Assembly (NCBI GenBank): GCA_037144255.1
Contig: JBAWXE010000022.1
Coordinates: 1 to 32,678 of the forward strand
DNA length: 32,678 nucleotides
Direction: 5' to 3'
From: JBAWXE01 sp037144255
GTDB taxonomy: Bacteria; Bacteroidota; Bacteroidia; Chitinophagales; Chitinophagaceae
Under the pieces are notes generated by a model. It was not told the DNA's origin and made no database searches. It saw only the letters and a program-made list of their open reading frames with translations. How positions within the stretch are numbered: position 1 is the first letter of the stretch; each line of letters starts with the position of its first letter. The translations under genes were made by a program, and so were the position numbers. Below are positions 12,880 to 23,097 of this stretch, one piece after another.

Positions 12880-13958
12880 AGGCGCAAAGAGAATGTATGT
12901 ACTCCATTAGCCGGATGCTGTGTAGGTCTGTAAGAATAGTCTACAGCCAGTATTGGTCCCTTTTCACCCATTCTTTTCTGTATTGTAGCTCCACAAGCAA
13001 ATCCAGTATAGAATGTAGTAGCCAATGCAGGGTCGTTAATGTTATTCTCATAACGGTAAGCACCACGCACCATGAACATATTCATAAAAGAATACTCTAA
13101 ACCACCACCTATATAGTCATTATTAAATGAGTTAGAAGTAAAATTACCCATCACTGTCAATCTGTGATTAGGCTTTACTGAGTCACCTTTTGCATGTCCT
13201 TCATCCAAATAGAAATCGTAAGAAAGACCCATATTCAAATAAGTAGGCATTTCAAATTTCTCAGATGGAGTATTACGAGCAATGGTATAAGAAGCATTGG
13301 TATTGTTAGTGTTATCAAAACCACCGCTGAAACCGTCACCACTGAAACGCATATTAGTACCCACATTTCTCAAAGTGATACCAAAATGGAAATTGTTTCT
13401 CTTACCGGTGATATATTGTATACCCGCTTCGAAACAAGCACCAGATGCACTGATGTTTGCCAATTGCTCTTGTACCAATGTAGTAGCAACACCAGCATAT
13501 ATACTGTTAGAGAATTCCTTAGCAAAACCAAAAGTGATATTGTAGAATTGCGGATTGTATGTACCAACACCTCCGGTAGGGTTATTATAGTTAGTGATAT
13601 CTATGTCACCAAAGTTCATGGACATAACATTGATACCTATTACACCTACATCACCCACTTTCTGAGCAATAGCCAGATCTGAAACACCAATATTGGATCC
13701 CGACAGATAATCAGAATAAGTGACTCCGACCTCTGTCTTATTCACAAAAGCTAAACCGGCAATATTTGATTTCATCGCCTCAATACCGCTTACATAAGAT
13801 GTATTCATACCAAATACACCTGTACCTTGAGCCCAAGGATTGATAAGCAATTCGGTAGCACCTGCTTGACCACTGCGGTCTTTATTTCCTGCGAAACCTT
13901 GCATGGAAATCCCGAGTAGACTTATTACCAACGCTGCTTTGTAAGTAAAGTTTTTCAT
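12870..13958 (-). CDS. PorV/PorQ-family outer-membrane barrel
   Basis: A 362-residue protein with a signal peptide (cleavage near residue 23, QGFA-GNKD) and an FadL-like, strand-rich body. The N-terminal mature region SGQAGATELLINPWAQGTGVFGMNTSYVSG...SNIAGLAF matches the start of PorV/PorQ-family proteins, which act in T9SS as outer-membrane shuttle or attachment partners for cargo. It ends with the aromatic/basic strand HTFSLRLMR. It lies directly after a large secreted protein gene and a TonB receptor, so it may be the dedicated partner of that cargo; this is inferred. An intergenic hairpin at 13987-14009 separates it from the upstream gene, and a strong terminator follows. Confidence 0.85.
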   Translation of the reverse strand: MKNFTYKAALVISLLGISMQGFAGNKDRSGQAGATELLINPWAQGTGVFGMNTSYVSGIEAMKSNIAGLAFVNKTEVGVTYSDYLSGSNIGVSDLAIAQKVGDVGVIGINVMSMNFGDIDITNYNNPTGGVGTYNPQFYNITFGFAKEFSNSIYAGVATTLVQEQLANISASGACFEAGIQYITGKRNNFHFGITLRNVGTNMRFSGDGFSGGFDNTNNTNASYTIARNTPSEKFEMPTYLNMGLSYDFYLDEGHAKGDSVKPNHRLTVMGNFTSNSFNNDYIGGGLEYSFMNMFMVRGAYRYENNINDPALATTFYTGFACGATIQKRMGEKGPILAVDYSYRPTQHPANGVHTFSLRLMR

Positions 13959-13986
13959 ATCGTAATGAATGAATATTTTTATATAT

Positions 13987-14009
13987 GGGGTAGGAATTAT
14001 TCCTACCCC
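13987..14009 (-). promoter_or_regulatory. Intercistronic hairpin in the export operon
   Basis: GGGGTAGGAA (13987-13996) pairs with TTCCTACCCC (14000-14009), a perfect 10-bp stem with loop TTA. On the minus strand it lies 18 bases after the stop of the 1326-residue gene and 28 bases before the PorV-like ATG. No T-run follows, so partial termination or 3'-end protection of the upstream message is more likely than full termination. Confidence 0.7.
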
Positions 14010-14027
14010 GTTATAAACTCAATAGTT

Positions 14028-17000
14028 TTAATAAACACTAATATTAAGTGGTCTGAATGAACCGAACCATTTAAGTACTGTTTCTCCGATACCATCAGCA
14101 TTTACATGTATCAGGTACATTCCGCTGGCAATAGGTAATCCTTTCACATTGCGTAAATCCCAATCTACATAAGATGCATTTGCATTATCCTTAGCAATGG
14201 TACGAATCAGTGTACCATCTAATGAATACACATCTATAGTTGCTTTGGTTGGTAAGTTCAAAATACGTACACGTGTATCTAAGTTACTGGTTTCAAAATC
14301 AGTGTATCCGTAGTAAGGATTCGGTGTGATCTTGATTTGTTTCAGTAATGCTTCTCTATTCTTATTATATGGATTAGCTGAATCGCTCAGCAATGATGGA
14401 GCTAGATCTTTAGTACTGAAACTATACAAAGGATATCCACCATTCTTAGATACAAAAGTTGGGTCATCTTGTTTCTTAACACCATATGGCCATGTGATAC
14501 GGAAACGTAATCTTGTATCAGTAGGTATCAAGCCATCTTTCAATGGCAGTAAACTAAAGCCTTGTGCTATTGTAGGAACACCTACCCACATAATGCTTTG
14601 GAATATTGATGATATCTTAGATGTATTACCTGATTTCATAATAGAATCAATGTAATTACAACCATCGTATTTCGCAATACCCGGATTAGTAGGATTGCTG
14701 GAGTTCACAATATATATATAGTGTTTCCCACCAAATATTGGTAGACCGCTAAAGTTATCGATATCATTACTACTTGGATTCCAGATCATATCAGCACCAT
14801 GATCTGCTTTCAACCAAGAGTCTTCACCAAACATGATATTCAAACGCTCTCCTGTTTCTTGATTAATTGCATAACCAGGGAACCATGACATTCCGGAATC
14901 TGTAGCAGTGTATTTAGGTGTACCATCACTATTTACTTCTCTGTTCCAAGAAGAATGTGCTCTCAATGAGAATTTGGTAACCTTACCTTGAGATGTTAAT
15001 AGATCATCATGCATTTCTAATACCACACATTTTGTCCATTTGCTGGTATCTGAAGTGAATACTAAGTCAACACTTTGGAGAATTGATAATGAACCCGCAG
15101 AGAACGCTGCATTGGCAACACCATTACCACACTTACTGGCAGAATTCGTATTGGCTAAAACATATGGACCCCATGTGCTCTTAGTAGTAGAATAATTACT
15201 GAACATGTTTTCATAGAAAAGGAAAGAATCCAGTGATTTATCTTTATAATCACAACCATTAGGAGCTGCAGATTGTGCAGAGTTAGGACCAGATCTTAAC
15301 CAGTTTCTTACATCCTGACCTGAAACGTCATTGATACCAGCTAACCATGGCTTAGATGGGTCTGTAAAAGTAACATCTGATGAAATATATCCGTTACCAT
15401 TTACTTTATCATCTCCCGGACGAAGTACTTGATTCATACTTACAGATAGACCATATTTTTCAATGATCTGCTCATTCAATATATTCAGATTGGTTTCGCT
15501 ATAAATAACATCGTTATTAGAAAGGTTTACCAATTTCCAAGAACCTTGTGCCGCTGTAATACCTTTGGTAGCGTTACTACCTGTTGCAGATGGACCAGTG
15601 ATATATAATTCCCAATCTGCAGCTTGTACTTTCAATGGGTCTATTACTTTAATCGTTACCGGACCTTGTCCTATTTGATAAGTAGGATAATGATCAACAT
15701 AACCATTAGCAGCAGACATTGCAGCTGTCTCTGATTGTTCTGTCAATTGTAATACATTACCACCATTACCTATACCTTCCAATCTCTTGATAACAACACC
15801 TGAACCAAAATCAGCATTCAATACTGTTCCCATATCACCATTAGACGGATTAGGGATAGCCACAACAACAGGTATGGAGATACCACCGCCACCATGAGCA
15901 CTTTCTATATATGGAAGATCTTGAGTAGCATCCAATTGCTTAGGATTGAAAGGAGCAAAATCATTGTATGCATATGCAATAGCTACGAAATAATAGCTGT
16001 GATAATTCACAAAACGTTTATCAGAACTGCTGGTAAACTGATCAGAATTCAATGAGAAGCTATGAACGATACCACTATCCTTACCTATTACCTTTATTTG
16101 TGCATCGAATGTAGTATCACTCACGTCAACATTCTTATTGTAGTTAACGATCTTAGTCACACCATTTTTCATATCACAAGAGAAAACCTCAATAGCAACA
16201 GTATTATCAACTTCTCCTTTAGAATTATATATCTGAGATGGTTGTACAGTGGCGTCCTTCAATTGGAATACACGGTAACCTTCAAATTTATATAATGAGT
16301 CAGGAGAATGTATAGCCTTTGCCTTACCTACTGCTACTCTGAAACGAGCATCAGTAAGGTCATAACCATATCTTTCCTGGAAGTTATTACTCAATGAATC
16401 ATTTAACAGATAGAAAACGAGTTTCTTATCCATTTCTCTTATTACCATTCTTGGAGCTTCAGGACCTTCAATTGTTTTGAAGTTATTATTGAATAAGTCT
16501 TGTGCCAGATCATCAGCTGCACGCAATTTGGTGAATGAGGTATTAGGACAACCGCCTACGTCAGCTACCCAAGGAGCACCTATAGTAACGTCATTGGCAG
16601 CACCGGGTTCCAATACGAATGGACCGGATGAGTGAATGAAACGACGATCTCCCGGAGGATTCTGACATGAACACTCTGACCATGTATTTACTTTATCCGG
16701 ATCACCGAAGAATACAAAAGAAGAAATAGAACCTGATCCATAACCGGTAGATGTGATACCGGGCCCTTGGAAGTCATTAGAGAATCTCTGACCAAAACGC
16801 AGAGAACCTGTCATATAGTTATATATCTGCTGACCATTGGTTGGATTACCAATTACAGTTCCATCATTATTGAAATAATCAAACACGGTCATACCCAATT
16901 GTTGGTAGATAGGTTTACCTGTTGCATCAGTTGTCTTTCTAATAGGGCCTTTAAAAAAGTCAACACCTACCATTGGTACATTAGGACCATATGCCCCCTG

Positions 17001-18008
17001 ATAGCCAACAGGTCCATCGTAACTTTTACCATTGTATAATATACCTAAACTTCTGCTAGTATCGCAACCGATATAGTCATCTAAATAGTAACCCAGATCC
17101 GCATCTGACCAAGTTGAAATGTAAGTACTATCCAAAGTTATAGCACCTCTGTTAGTCAAATGGAAATTGTAGAAAGTAGCATCATTAAGGGCATCTTTGG
17201 TAGCATATGCAAAGGCACTAGCTTGAACTTCAATACCTATACCCGGTGTTTGAGTTTGTCCTTTTACGTTACCCTTATCATTGAATACCCACCATACGAA
17301 CTGATCACCATTGATATCCGGATAATCACCACCGGCCGGATCATAGATACCGTTATTATTGACATCTACGAAAGGTGCATATTGTATAGTAGCAGTAGTA
17401 GCATTATTAGCAGTCAGAATAGCTAAAGGATTGTTATCAGAACCAACAGCTAACTGGTTACCTGTGGCAGGCCATTCATTGATAACTTGATAATCAGAAC
17501 CTGAAGTGTTACCACCTGTTCTTTGCAGTTCTCTGAATGCATTGATAGTTACCCTATCTACTTTCCAGAATTTATCCCACTGAGAACATGTAGCTTGGTC
17601 AATTGAAGCTGTACCATCCAAAGGACCAGGCCAATAGTCATTACCATCCTGACGATATGTTTGAGCAGCAACTTTCAATTGTCCTTGCGCATCATAACCA
17701 CCTATCCAACATGAACCGGCAAATAATGAGCTGGCTCCACCACCTTTTGGTACTTCGTAAGCAGCCAAAGATGTACCGATATTCCACCACATATCACCAC
17801 CTGTCATCAATCTGGCACGAACGTTATTGATATCAAGATCAATAGCCTGGGTTGCCGGTTGACAACTAGCTGCCGTTCTCAATAGATCGCCATGCGGATT
17901 ATGAGGATTAGAATTAACATTAGGGCGCGCATCAGATTGCAATGATAAACCAACTACTGCACCAACGGTGAGTAGCATTGCAAACCTATTTTTGTTTATA
18001 AAAGTCAT
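14028..18008 (-). CDS. Large secreted protein with T9SS-like C-terminal domain
   Basis: A 1326-residue exported protein: signal peptide of about 28 residues (MLLTVGAVVGLSLQSDA-RP) and a long extracellular body rich in Asn, Asp, Gly, Ser and aromatics. The early segment (DINNVRARLMTGGDMWWN...) and FVDVNNNGIYDPAGGDYPDINGD suggest beta-rich, calcium-binding surface modules. The last 90 residues or so (TPNPYYGY...RVRILNLPTKATIDVYSLDGTLIRTI...LPIASGMYLIHV) look like the FlgD-Ig/T9SS sorting fold. The very end (VLKWFGSFRPLNISVY) lacks the usual short basic KxxxxK-type tail, so the signal is atypical. It is 30 bases downstream of the TonB receptor and upstream of a PorV-like gene. No enzymatic domain was recognised. 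Confidence 0.8.
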   Translation of the reverse strand: MTFINKNRFAMLLTVGAVVGLSLQSDARPNVNSNPHNPHGDLLRTAASCQPATQAIDLDINNVRARLMTGGDMWWNIGTSLAAYEVPKGGGASSLFAGSCWIGGYDAQGQLKVAAQTYRQDGNDYWPGPLDGTASIDQATCSQWDKFWKVDRVTINAFRELQRTGGNTSGSDYQVINEWPATGNQLAVGSDNNPLAILTANNATTATIQYAPFVDVNNNGIYDPAGGDYPDINGDQFVWWVFNDKGNVKGQTQTPGIGIEVQASAFAYATKDALNDATFYNFHLTNRGAITLDSTYISTWSDADLGYYLDDYIGCDTSRSLGILYNGKSYDGPVGYQGAYGPNVPMVGVDFFKGPIRKTTDATGKPIYQQLGMTVFDYFNNDGTVIGNPTNGQQIYNYMTGSLRFGQRFSNDFQGPGITSTGYGSGSISSFVFFGDPDKVNTWSECSCQNPPGDRRFIHSSGPFVLEPGAANDVTIGAPWVADVGGCPNTSFTKLRAADDLAQDLFNNNFKTIEGPEAPRMVIREMDKKLVFYLLNDSLSNNFQERYGYDLTDARFRVAVGKAKAIHSPDSLYKFEGYRVFQLKDATVQPSQIYNSKGEVDNTVAIEVFSCDMKNGVTKIVNYNKNVDVSDTTFDAQIKVIGKDSGIVHSFSLNSDQFTSSSDKRFVNYHSYYFVAIAYAYNDFAPFNPKQLDATQDLPYIESAHGGGGISIPVVVAIPNPSNGDMGTVLNADFGSGVVIKRLEGIGNGGNVLQLTEQSETAAMSAANGYVDHYPTYQIGQGPVTIKVIDPLKVQAADWELYITGPSATGSNATKGITAAQGSWKLVNLSNNDVIYSETNLNILNEQIIEKYGLSVSMNQVLRPGDDKVNGNGYISSDVTFTDPSKPWLAGINDVSGQDVRNWLRSGPNSAQSAAPNGCDYKDKSLDSFLFYENMFSNYSTTKSTWGPYVLANTNSASKCGNGVANAAFSAGSLSILQSVDLVFTSDTSKWTKCVVLEMHDDLLTSQGKVTKFSLRAHSSWNREVNSDGTPKYTATDSGMSWFPGYAINQETGERLNIMFGEDSWLKADHGADMIWNPSSNDIDNFSGLPIFGGKHYIYIVNSSNPTNPGIAKYDGCNYIDSIMKSGNTSKISSIFQSIMWVGVPTIAQGFSLLPLKDGLIPTDTRLRFRITWPYGVKKQDDPTFVSKNGGYPLYSFSTKDLAPSLLSDSANPYNKNREALLKQIKITPNPYYGYTDFETSNLDTRVRILNLPTKATIDVYSLDGTLIRTIAKDNANASYVDWDLRNVKGLPIASGMYLIHVNADGIGETVLKWFGSFRPLNISVY

Positions 18009-18038
18009 AACTTATTAAAGTTATTTATTGAAATATTA

Positions 18039-21000
18039 TTAGAAATTAAATTGAAGTCCAAAATTGATTCTCCTAGGCAAATTCAGTTTGCTAGGATCAT
18101 TCATAGATATCGCGTACAGTGTCTGGTATGATACAGCATTTGTTTGTTGAGAGATCGTAGAAACACCATTAGGAGATGTTAAGAATCCATTATCATCAGG
18201 TCGGCCGGTATATCCATATACACCCAAAATATCTTGTGTGTTGAATACATTAGTAACAGAAAGATATGCATTCAGTCCTAACATTTTACCCGGCTTAACA
18301 GGTGTTGCAGGATGCTTCTTGCCTAAATTGAATGTGAAGTCCTTATCTATTCGAAGATCAATTCCGTAGTGCCAAGGTAATGTAGAAGAGTTGATCAAAC
18401 CATCCACAACACCCGTATTACCATACAATACAGTATTAACCGGTGCTTGTAATTTGGTCCATGGTTCACCACTTCTTGCTCTTACTAATAAGTTGATACC
18501 TGCATTTTCAAGTATGTGTTTACCTGCTACTACAGGACCTTCACCTTCATCATAACGATAATCGATGCTGGCTACGATAGAGTGTCTTGTATCATAATCC
18601 AATGCGGTAGGGAAACGTAAGTTAGGTGTACCTGCAGCAATGAATGTTTGCAACAATCCATTTGCACTGATCTGACCACCTGACCCTGTGTTACCACTGT
18701 TCTCAGATGAACCAGTACCTTCAGCAAATTGCAATGTATACGCAACATTCATACGTATGTTACCCAGTCTACGCAAGTCGTAAGTCAGGGTCATACCTTT
18801 TGTACTTGAAAAGTCACGATTACCATAAGTATAATAATCTGTAGGCCATGCATTCAGATATGCACGTACTTGTATCATATCCTTACGTTCTTTGTAGAAG
18901 GCTGCCAGTTTTACTGAAGAAACTTTTGACAATTGTTGTTGGAAACCAACTTCATAGTCAAATGTCTTTTCCGGTTTCAGGTCATTATTATTGATAATGT
19001 TATTGGCATTTTGTTGCAGATAATAATAGTCATATGGTGTAGCAAAACCTGTAGTTGGTCTCATTACTATCACATCATAGTGAGCATAGAACTTAGCTAC
19101 TGTTGAGATAGGGAATGTAAACGCGATACGTGGCATCACACTGATCTGTGGAGTATAATCAGTAAATGAACCGTTAGGATCGAATGTTGCGTCAGAGATC
19201 TTAGGATAAGCACCATTGGTCTTTTGCAAGAAAGGCTGTGCATCACGGCCATTACTATATACTTTCAATGATCTTGGATCTTCAATAAAACGACCATACG
19301 GATCGTACCAATCATCACCCATACGATATCCTACTACCTGAGGTGCAGATGAAGTATTGTCATCTACATATATAACTGCACTACTACTCATATTAGATGG
19401 AGTAACGCCATTGTTATATTTGTTCGTTGGCTGAGAAGCAAGTCCCTTTGCTGCACCAACTGTATAAACAGGATATAATGAATATGGATCTTTCAATACT
19501 TTGGTATTCGCATCATAACGCTCAATACGTACACCCACATTGAACAAGATGTCTTTGAACTGGAATTGATCTAACAAATAACCGGCTATATAGTTAGGTC
19601 TGAATGCACCAATAGGGCGTGTATAATTTCCACGAGCATCTTTTTGGGTAAAGAAATCATTGAAATTAACCTGACCATTCAATGTTTCTCCATAAGGAGT
19701 ATAACCATTATAACCTACATAAGGATTACCACTGTTCAACAATTCATCCGGTGCAAACATTTTCAAAGAGAAAACACTAGGATCGATATTGTCTACATTC
19801 AACATATCTAGTCCATTAGTAGGTAAACCTAATGCTCTTCTTAAATTAGAATCAAATGTTGATTGTTGACCCGGCAATGCAATACGATTATATAATACAG
19901 TATCATAAGGGCTTAAAGCTACCTTAGGAGGTGTAGTGCTTGTTCCTAATATATCTGTCTTATTATATTGTTTACCATTAATAACGTAAACAGGATTTGC
20001 CATATCCAATGTCAATTGCTTGTTCACTAACAAACGCATTACAGACCACAGTGAATTAGCACCACCTAAATTAGATTGTGCATAATAGTTTCTATCTATG
20101 CGTTGTTGATAATACATACCAAATCCAATAGCATGAACTGTTTTTCCCGGTTTGAAATCGAATGACGCATCAATATTGAATGCATACTGATCACTTTGAG
20201 AGAAGGCATAATATCCGATGGTTTGGCCAATATTAGCCCATGATGAATATACATAGTTAGGTGCATCTCCATTCATCAGACCTAACCCATTACGCACTTG
20301 ATACAGATTTGTAGTGGTAGTGTTACCAGCCAAATTGTAATAGTCTGTAGTATAGTTAGCCAATATCGGGTTCAATTCACTTCTAGTATATGTTAGTGAT
20401 GTAGGCAGATCTAATAAGATACGTCTTACTGCTGTCTTACCCGATACTGAATCCACACCGGTTTGATAGAATGGTTGATACTTTTGATCGAATTTACCAA
20501 CGTAGTAATAATCAAAAATGTTTTGTTTGAAATTAGGATCTTGTCTCTTACCATAGTCTCTTTGGAAATCCGCTTGCAATGAATAATAAGCGTTAGAGAT
20601 CAAACCTGTCTTATCTTTTTCTTCTCCGCCATTCTTACCGAAACGCTGCGTAAGTCTTACATAAGCGCGACCGGTATAGTTGATCAGATTTGGAGAAGCA
20701 TCAGGTGCGAAAATAGAATTGCTTCTATAATATTGGTGTGAACTTGAATAATTGAATGAACCACCGGCAGTAAGCTTCAGGTTATCTGCCAAGTGAAAAT
20801 CTAATTTACCATTTACAACACCCGTTGTAACATTCGCATTAGGGCGTTTCAATTGTGTGGTCAGATCATTCGAATTTACAAATTCAGCTCCATAAACATT
20901 TTGTTGTGTTCCTGAACTGGTAGCCACTGTTTTGATCGGATCTTTTCTCAATCTTTCCAGTACATCTGATTTTAATACTGTAACCGGATTATAGTTAGGG

Positions 21001-21863
21001 TTATTATCATCATCACTGATGTACTCACCACCTAATTGGAAACCTACCAATGGCACCTTACTTCCATCAGCCATTTTCTTCTTATAGATAGGACCGCTTA
21101 TAGTTCCTGATGCCATGTTGTGGTTATACCCGTCAAATGAATGCTCTACTAACAGATCTCCTTTCATTTCACTTGATACACCCTTAGTAGTAATGTTGAT
21201 CACACCACCTGTCGCATCACCATATTTTGCAGAAAGACCTGAAGTGATAACCTCTATCTGATCCACTGTATTAGGTGCCGGACTAGTTGCATTGGTACCA
21301 CGTACTACTATACCATCTATGATGTACTGTGTACCACTGCTACGTGCACCACTGATATTCAGTGCAGCACCTGCTCTTGCCTGATAAACACCTGCTGTGG
21401 TAGATGCCACATCCGATGTATTACGGGTAGGCATTTTTTCCAATTGCTCTGATGTAATGGTATTATGACCACCCTCTGCATATTTATCGATCAATGGTAC
21501 ACGATATGATACTACCACTGCCTCAGCAAGTGTATTGGTCTTAGGTTTTATTTGTTGATCTACTTCGGTAGTCTTATCAGGGCTCACAATAATACCTGTA
21601 ACTGACACAGTATCATACCCTGTATAGAATATCTTAACAGTATACCTACCCGGAGATATCGGTTTGATAGTGAAATTACCATCCATATCAGTAGCGCCAC
21701 CACCGGAAGCTATACCCCCTTGATAAGCCTGAACCACTGCACCGATCACAGCTTCATTCTTCTCATCAGTAATTTTACCGGAAATTGCGCCACTTTGTGC
21801 AAACGCCGACCCGGCGATGCCTATAAAAAGTAACACGAATAGATAACGTATTGTACGTGCCAT
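18039..21863 (-). CDS. TonB-dependent receptor with carboxypeptidase-like N domain
   Basis: From the ATG at 21863 this is a 1274-residue outer-membrane receptor. A signal peptide ends near residue 22 (AGSAFA-Q). A carboxypeptidase regulatory-like domain follows (about 26-110: GAISGKITDEKNEAVIGAVV, DMDGNFTIKPISPGRYTV). The plug is at about 120-240 (TTAGVYQARAGAALNISGARSSGTQYIIDGIVV, DQIEVITSGLSAKYGDATGGVINITTK). A 22-strand-type barrel runs to a C-terminal phenylalanine (FGLQFNF). Earlier starts at 21872 (ATG) or 21890 (TTG) are possible but only lengthen the n-region. It is the first gene of the operon with the large secreted protein and the PorV-like barrel. No SusD partner is present, so classical glycan uptake is not indicated; ligand unknown. 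Confidence 0.92.
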   Translation of the reverse strand: MARTIRYLFVLLFIGIAGSAFAQSGAISGKITDEKNEAVIGAVVQAYQGGIASGGGATDMDGNFTIKPISPGRYTVKIFYTGYDTVSVTGIIVSPDKTTEVDQQIKPKTNTLAEAVVVSYRVPLIDKYAEGGHNTITSEQLEKMPTRNTSDVASTTAGVYQARAGAALNISGARSSGTQYIIDGIVVRGTNATSPAPNTVDQIEVITSGLSAKYGDATGGVINITTKGVSSEMKGDLLVEHSFDGYNHNMASGTISGPIYKKKMADGSKVPLVGFQLGGEYISDDDNNPNYNPVTVLKSDVLERLRKDPIKTVATSSGTQQNVYGAEFVNSNDLTTQLKRPNANVTTGVVNGKLDFHLADNLKLTAGGSFNYSSSHQYYRSNSIFAPDASPNLINYTGRAYVRLTQRFGKNGGEEKDKTGLISNAYYSLQADFQRDYGKRQDPNFKQNIFDYYYVGKFDQKYQPFYQTGVDSVSGKTAVRRILLDLPTSLTYTRSELNPILANYTTDYYNLAGNTTTTNLYQVRNGLGLMNGDAPNYVYSSWANIGQTIGYYAFSQSDQYAFNIDASFDFKPGKTVHAIGFGMYYQQRIDRNYYAQSNLGGANSLWSVMRLLVNKQLTLDMANPVYVINGKQYNKTDILGTSTTPPKVALSPYDTVLYNRIALPGQQSTFDSNLRRALGLPTNGLDMLNVDNIDPSVFSLKMFAPDELLNSGNPYVGYNGYTPYGETLNGQVNFNDFFTQKDARGNYTRPIGAFRPNYIAGYLLDQFQFKDILFNVGVRIERYDANTKVLKDPYSLYPVYTVGAAKGLASQPTNKYNNGVTPSNMSSSAVIYVDDNTSSAPQVVGYRMGDDWYDPYGRFIEDPRSLKVYSNGRDAQPFLQKTNGAYPKISDATFDPNGSFTDYTPQISVMPRIAFTFPISTVAKFYAHYDVIVMRPTTGFATPYDYYYLQQNANNIINNNDLKPEKTFDYEVGFQQQLSKVSSVKLAAFYKERKDMIQVRAYLNAWPTDYYTYGNRDFSSTKGMTLTYDLRRLGNIRMNVAYTLQFAEGTGSSENSGNTGSGGQISANGLLQTFIAAGTPNLRFPTALDYDTRHSIVASIDYRYDEGEGPVVAGKHILENAGINLLVRARSGEPWTKLQAPVNTVLYGNTGVVDGLINSSTLPWHYGIDLRIDKDFTFNLGKKHPATPVKPGKMLGLNAYLSVTNVFNTQDILGVYGYTGRPDDNGFLTSPNGVSTISQQTNAVSYQTLYAISMNDPSKLNLPRRINFGLQFNF

Positions 21864-21890
21864 ATCCTGCATTAAAGATTTGTTAACCAA

Positions 21891-22158
21891 ATAGAGGGGT
21901 AAAGATAAAAAAATCTGTTAAAACTCAGAATATTAACAAAAAGTTTTTAGAATTAATTTGGTTGTGTTAAAAAAATGTATCAATCATTAATTTTTCACAT
22001 AAAATACCTGTGCTCAGTTCCTTCAACTTTTATATTAATTATTCTTCTCCTATACTCCCTTTTTCTAAGCCTCTTACTCTATTAGACGTATAACTGTGAA
22101 AGAAACCCTAATAACTATTTGTCATTTTTATGTCTGCTATACCAGTGTCGTTTTCTTT
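21891..22158. other. Leader/intergenic region upstream of the TonB receptor
   Basis: About 270 bases without a gene, AT-rich. On the minus strand it is strongly purine-rich between about 22025 and 22080. The only motif of note is CGTCTAATAG at 22088-22079 (see separate entry). No RNA gene or stable long hairpin was recognised. Confidence 0.5.
22079..22108 (-). promoter_or_regulatory. Possible ECF-type promoter for the export operon
   Basis: On the minus strand GGGTTTC (22108-22102) and CGTCTAATAG (22088-22079) are 13 bases apart. The CGTC(T)-type -10 is typical of ECF sigma promoters, but the spacing is shorter than the usual 16 or so and the -35 lacks AAC. It would give a leader of about 200 bases to the TonB receptor. 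Confidence 0.25.
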
Positions 22159-23097
22159 TTATGTCAGTATCCGCTCCAGCAGCACCTTGCTCATTTTATA
22201 TACAGCCTCGTAGCTATAGCCTGCTATATGCGGGGTCACTATGGCTTGTGGATACTGTGTTATCGCATCTAGTATGGCTCGGGTAGCTGCACTCATTTTC
22301 TCCATCGGTTCTTCTTCGAAAACATCCAGACATACCCCCCTTATCTTCCCTATCTCCAGCCCCTCTAGTATCACCTTCGGTTCTGCCACTATACCTCTAG
22401 ACGTATTAATCAGTATAAAACCCTTGTTCATGGCCCCCATAAATGTCTCATTAAAGTAATGGGTAGTATCGTTTTGCAGTGGCACATGAAAACTGACTAT
22501 GTCTGCTTCCTTATATATAGGTGTCAGGTCTGCACATTTTTCTACATATGTAGGTACGGCCTCGTCATGATACTTATCATATGCAAGTATTTTCATATCA
22601 AATCCTTGCAACTTCTTGGCAAAGGCCCTGCCTGTATTCCCAAACCCTATGATACCTATGGTCTTATCTTCCAGTTCTATACCTCTGTTGGCATCGCGCA
22701 GCCATTTGCCTTGTTCCACTTCTTCGTGGCTATGGGTTATACGTTTGGTCAGGCTCAGCAGCATACCCAGCGCATGTTCTGCTACGGCATTGCTGTTCCC
22801 TTCGGGGCTGCCATAGCACCGTATACCTTTTTGCGTGGCATAGGGCACATCTATCACTTCCATGCCCGATCCCATTCTGCCTATCCAGCGCAGCTTTGGG
22901 GCCGCATCTATCAGTGCTGGGTCCAGTTGCAGTCTGGTAGAGGTGATCACTCCCACACAGTCCTGTATCAGTTCATAGGCTTGCTCTTGAGTGATCTTTT
23001 CTGCTATCACACAGCTATATCCGGCCTTGCTCAGCCCCTCTGTAAGTATAGCATGCACAGGTGCTGCTATCAGTACTTTTCCCTGTTCTCCGTTCAT
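22159..23097 (-). CDS. D-2-hydroxyacid dehydrogenase (NAD-dependent)
   Basis: A 312-residue member of the D-isomer-specific 2-hydroxyacid dehydrogenase family. The NAD-binding loop GFGNTG is at 151-156. The catalytic Arg-Glu-His set is complete: R234 (NTSRG), E263 (DVFEEEP) and H290 (TPHIAGYS). The N-terminal substrate domain resembles phosphoglycerate dehydrogenases (WIGRMGSGMEVIDV...GNSNAVAEHAL), but there is no ACT domain, so serine synthesis is possible and not certain. The start codon overlaps the rsmA stop by four bases, so the genes are co-translated even though their functions look unrelated. Confidence 0.92.
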   Translation of the reverse strand: MNGEQGKVLIAAPVHAILTEGLSKAGYSCVIAEKITQEQAYELIQDCVGVITSTRLQLDPALIDAAPKLRWIGRMGSGMEVIDVPYATQKGIRCYGSPEGNSNAVAEHALGMLLSLTKRITHSHEEVEQGKWLRDANRGIELEDKTIGIIGFGNTGRAFAKKLQGFDMKILAYDKYHDEAVPTYVEKCADLTPIYKEADIVSFHVPLQNDTTHYFNETFMGAMNKGFILINTSRGIVAEPKVILEGLEIGKIRGVCLDVFEEEPMEKMSAATRAILDAITQYPQAIVTPHIAGYSYEAVYKMSKVLLERILT

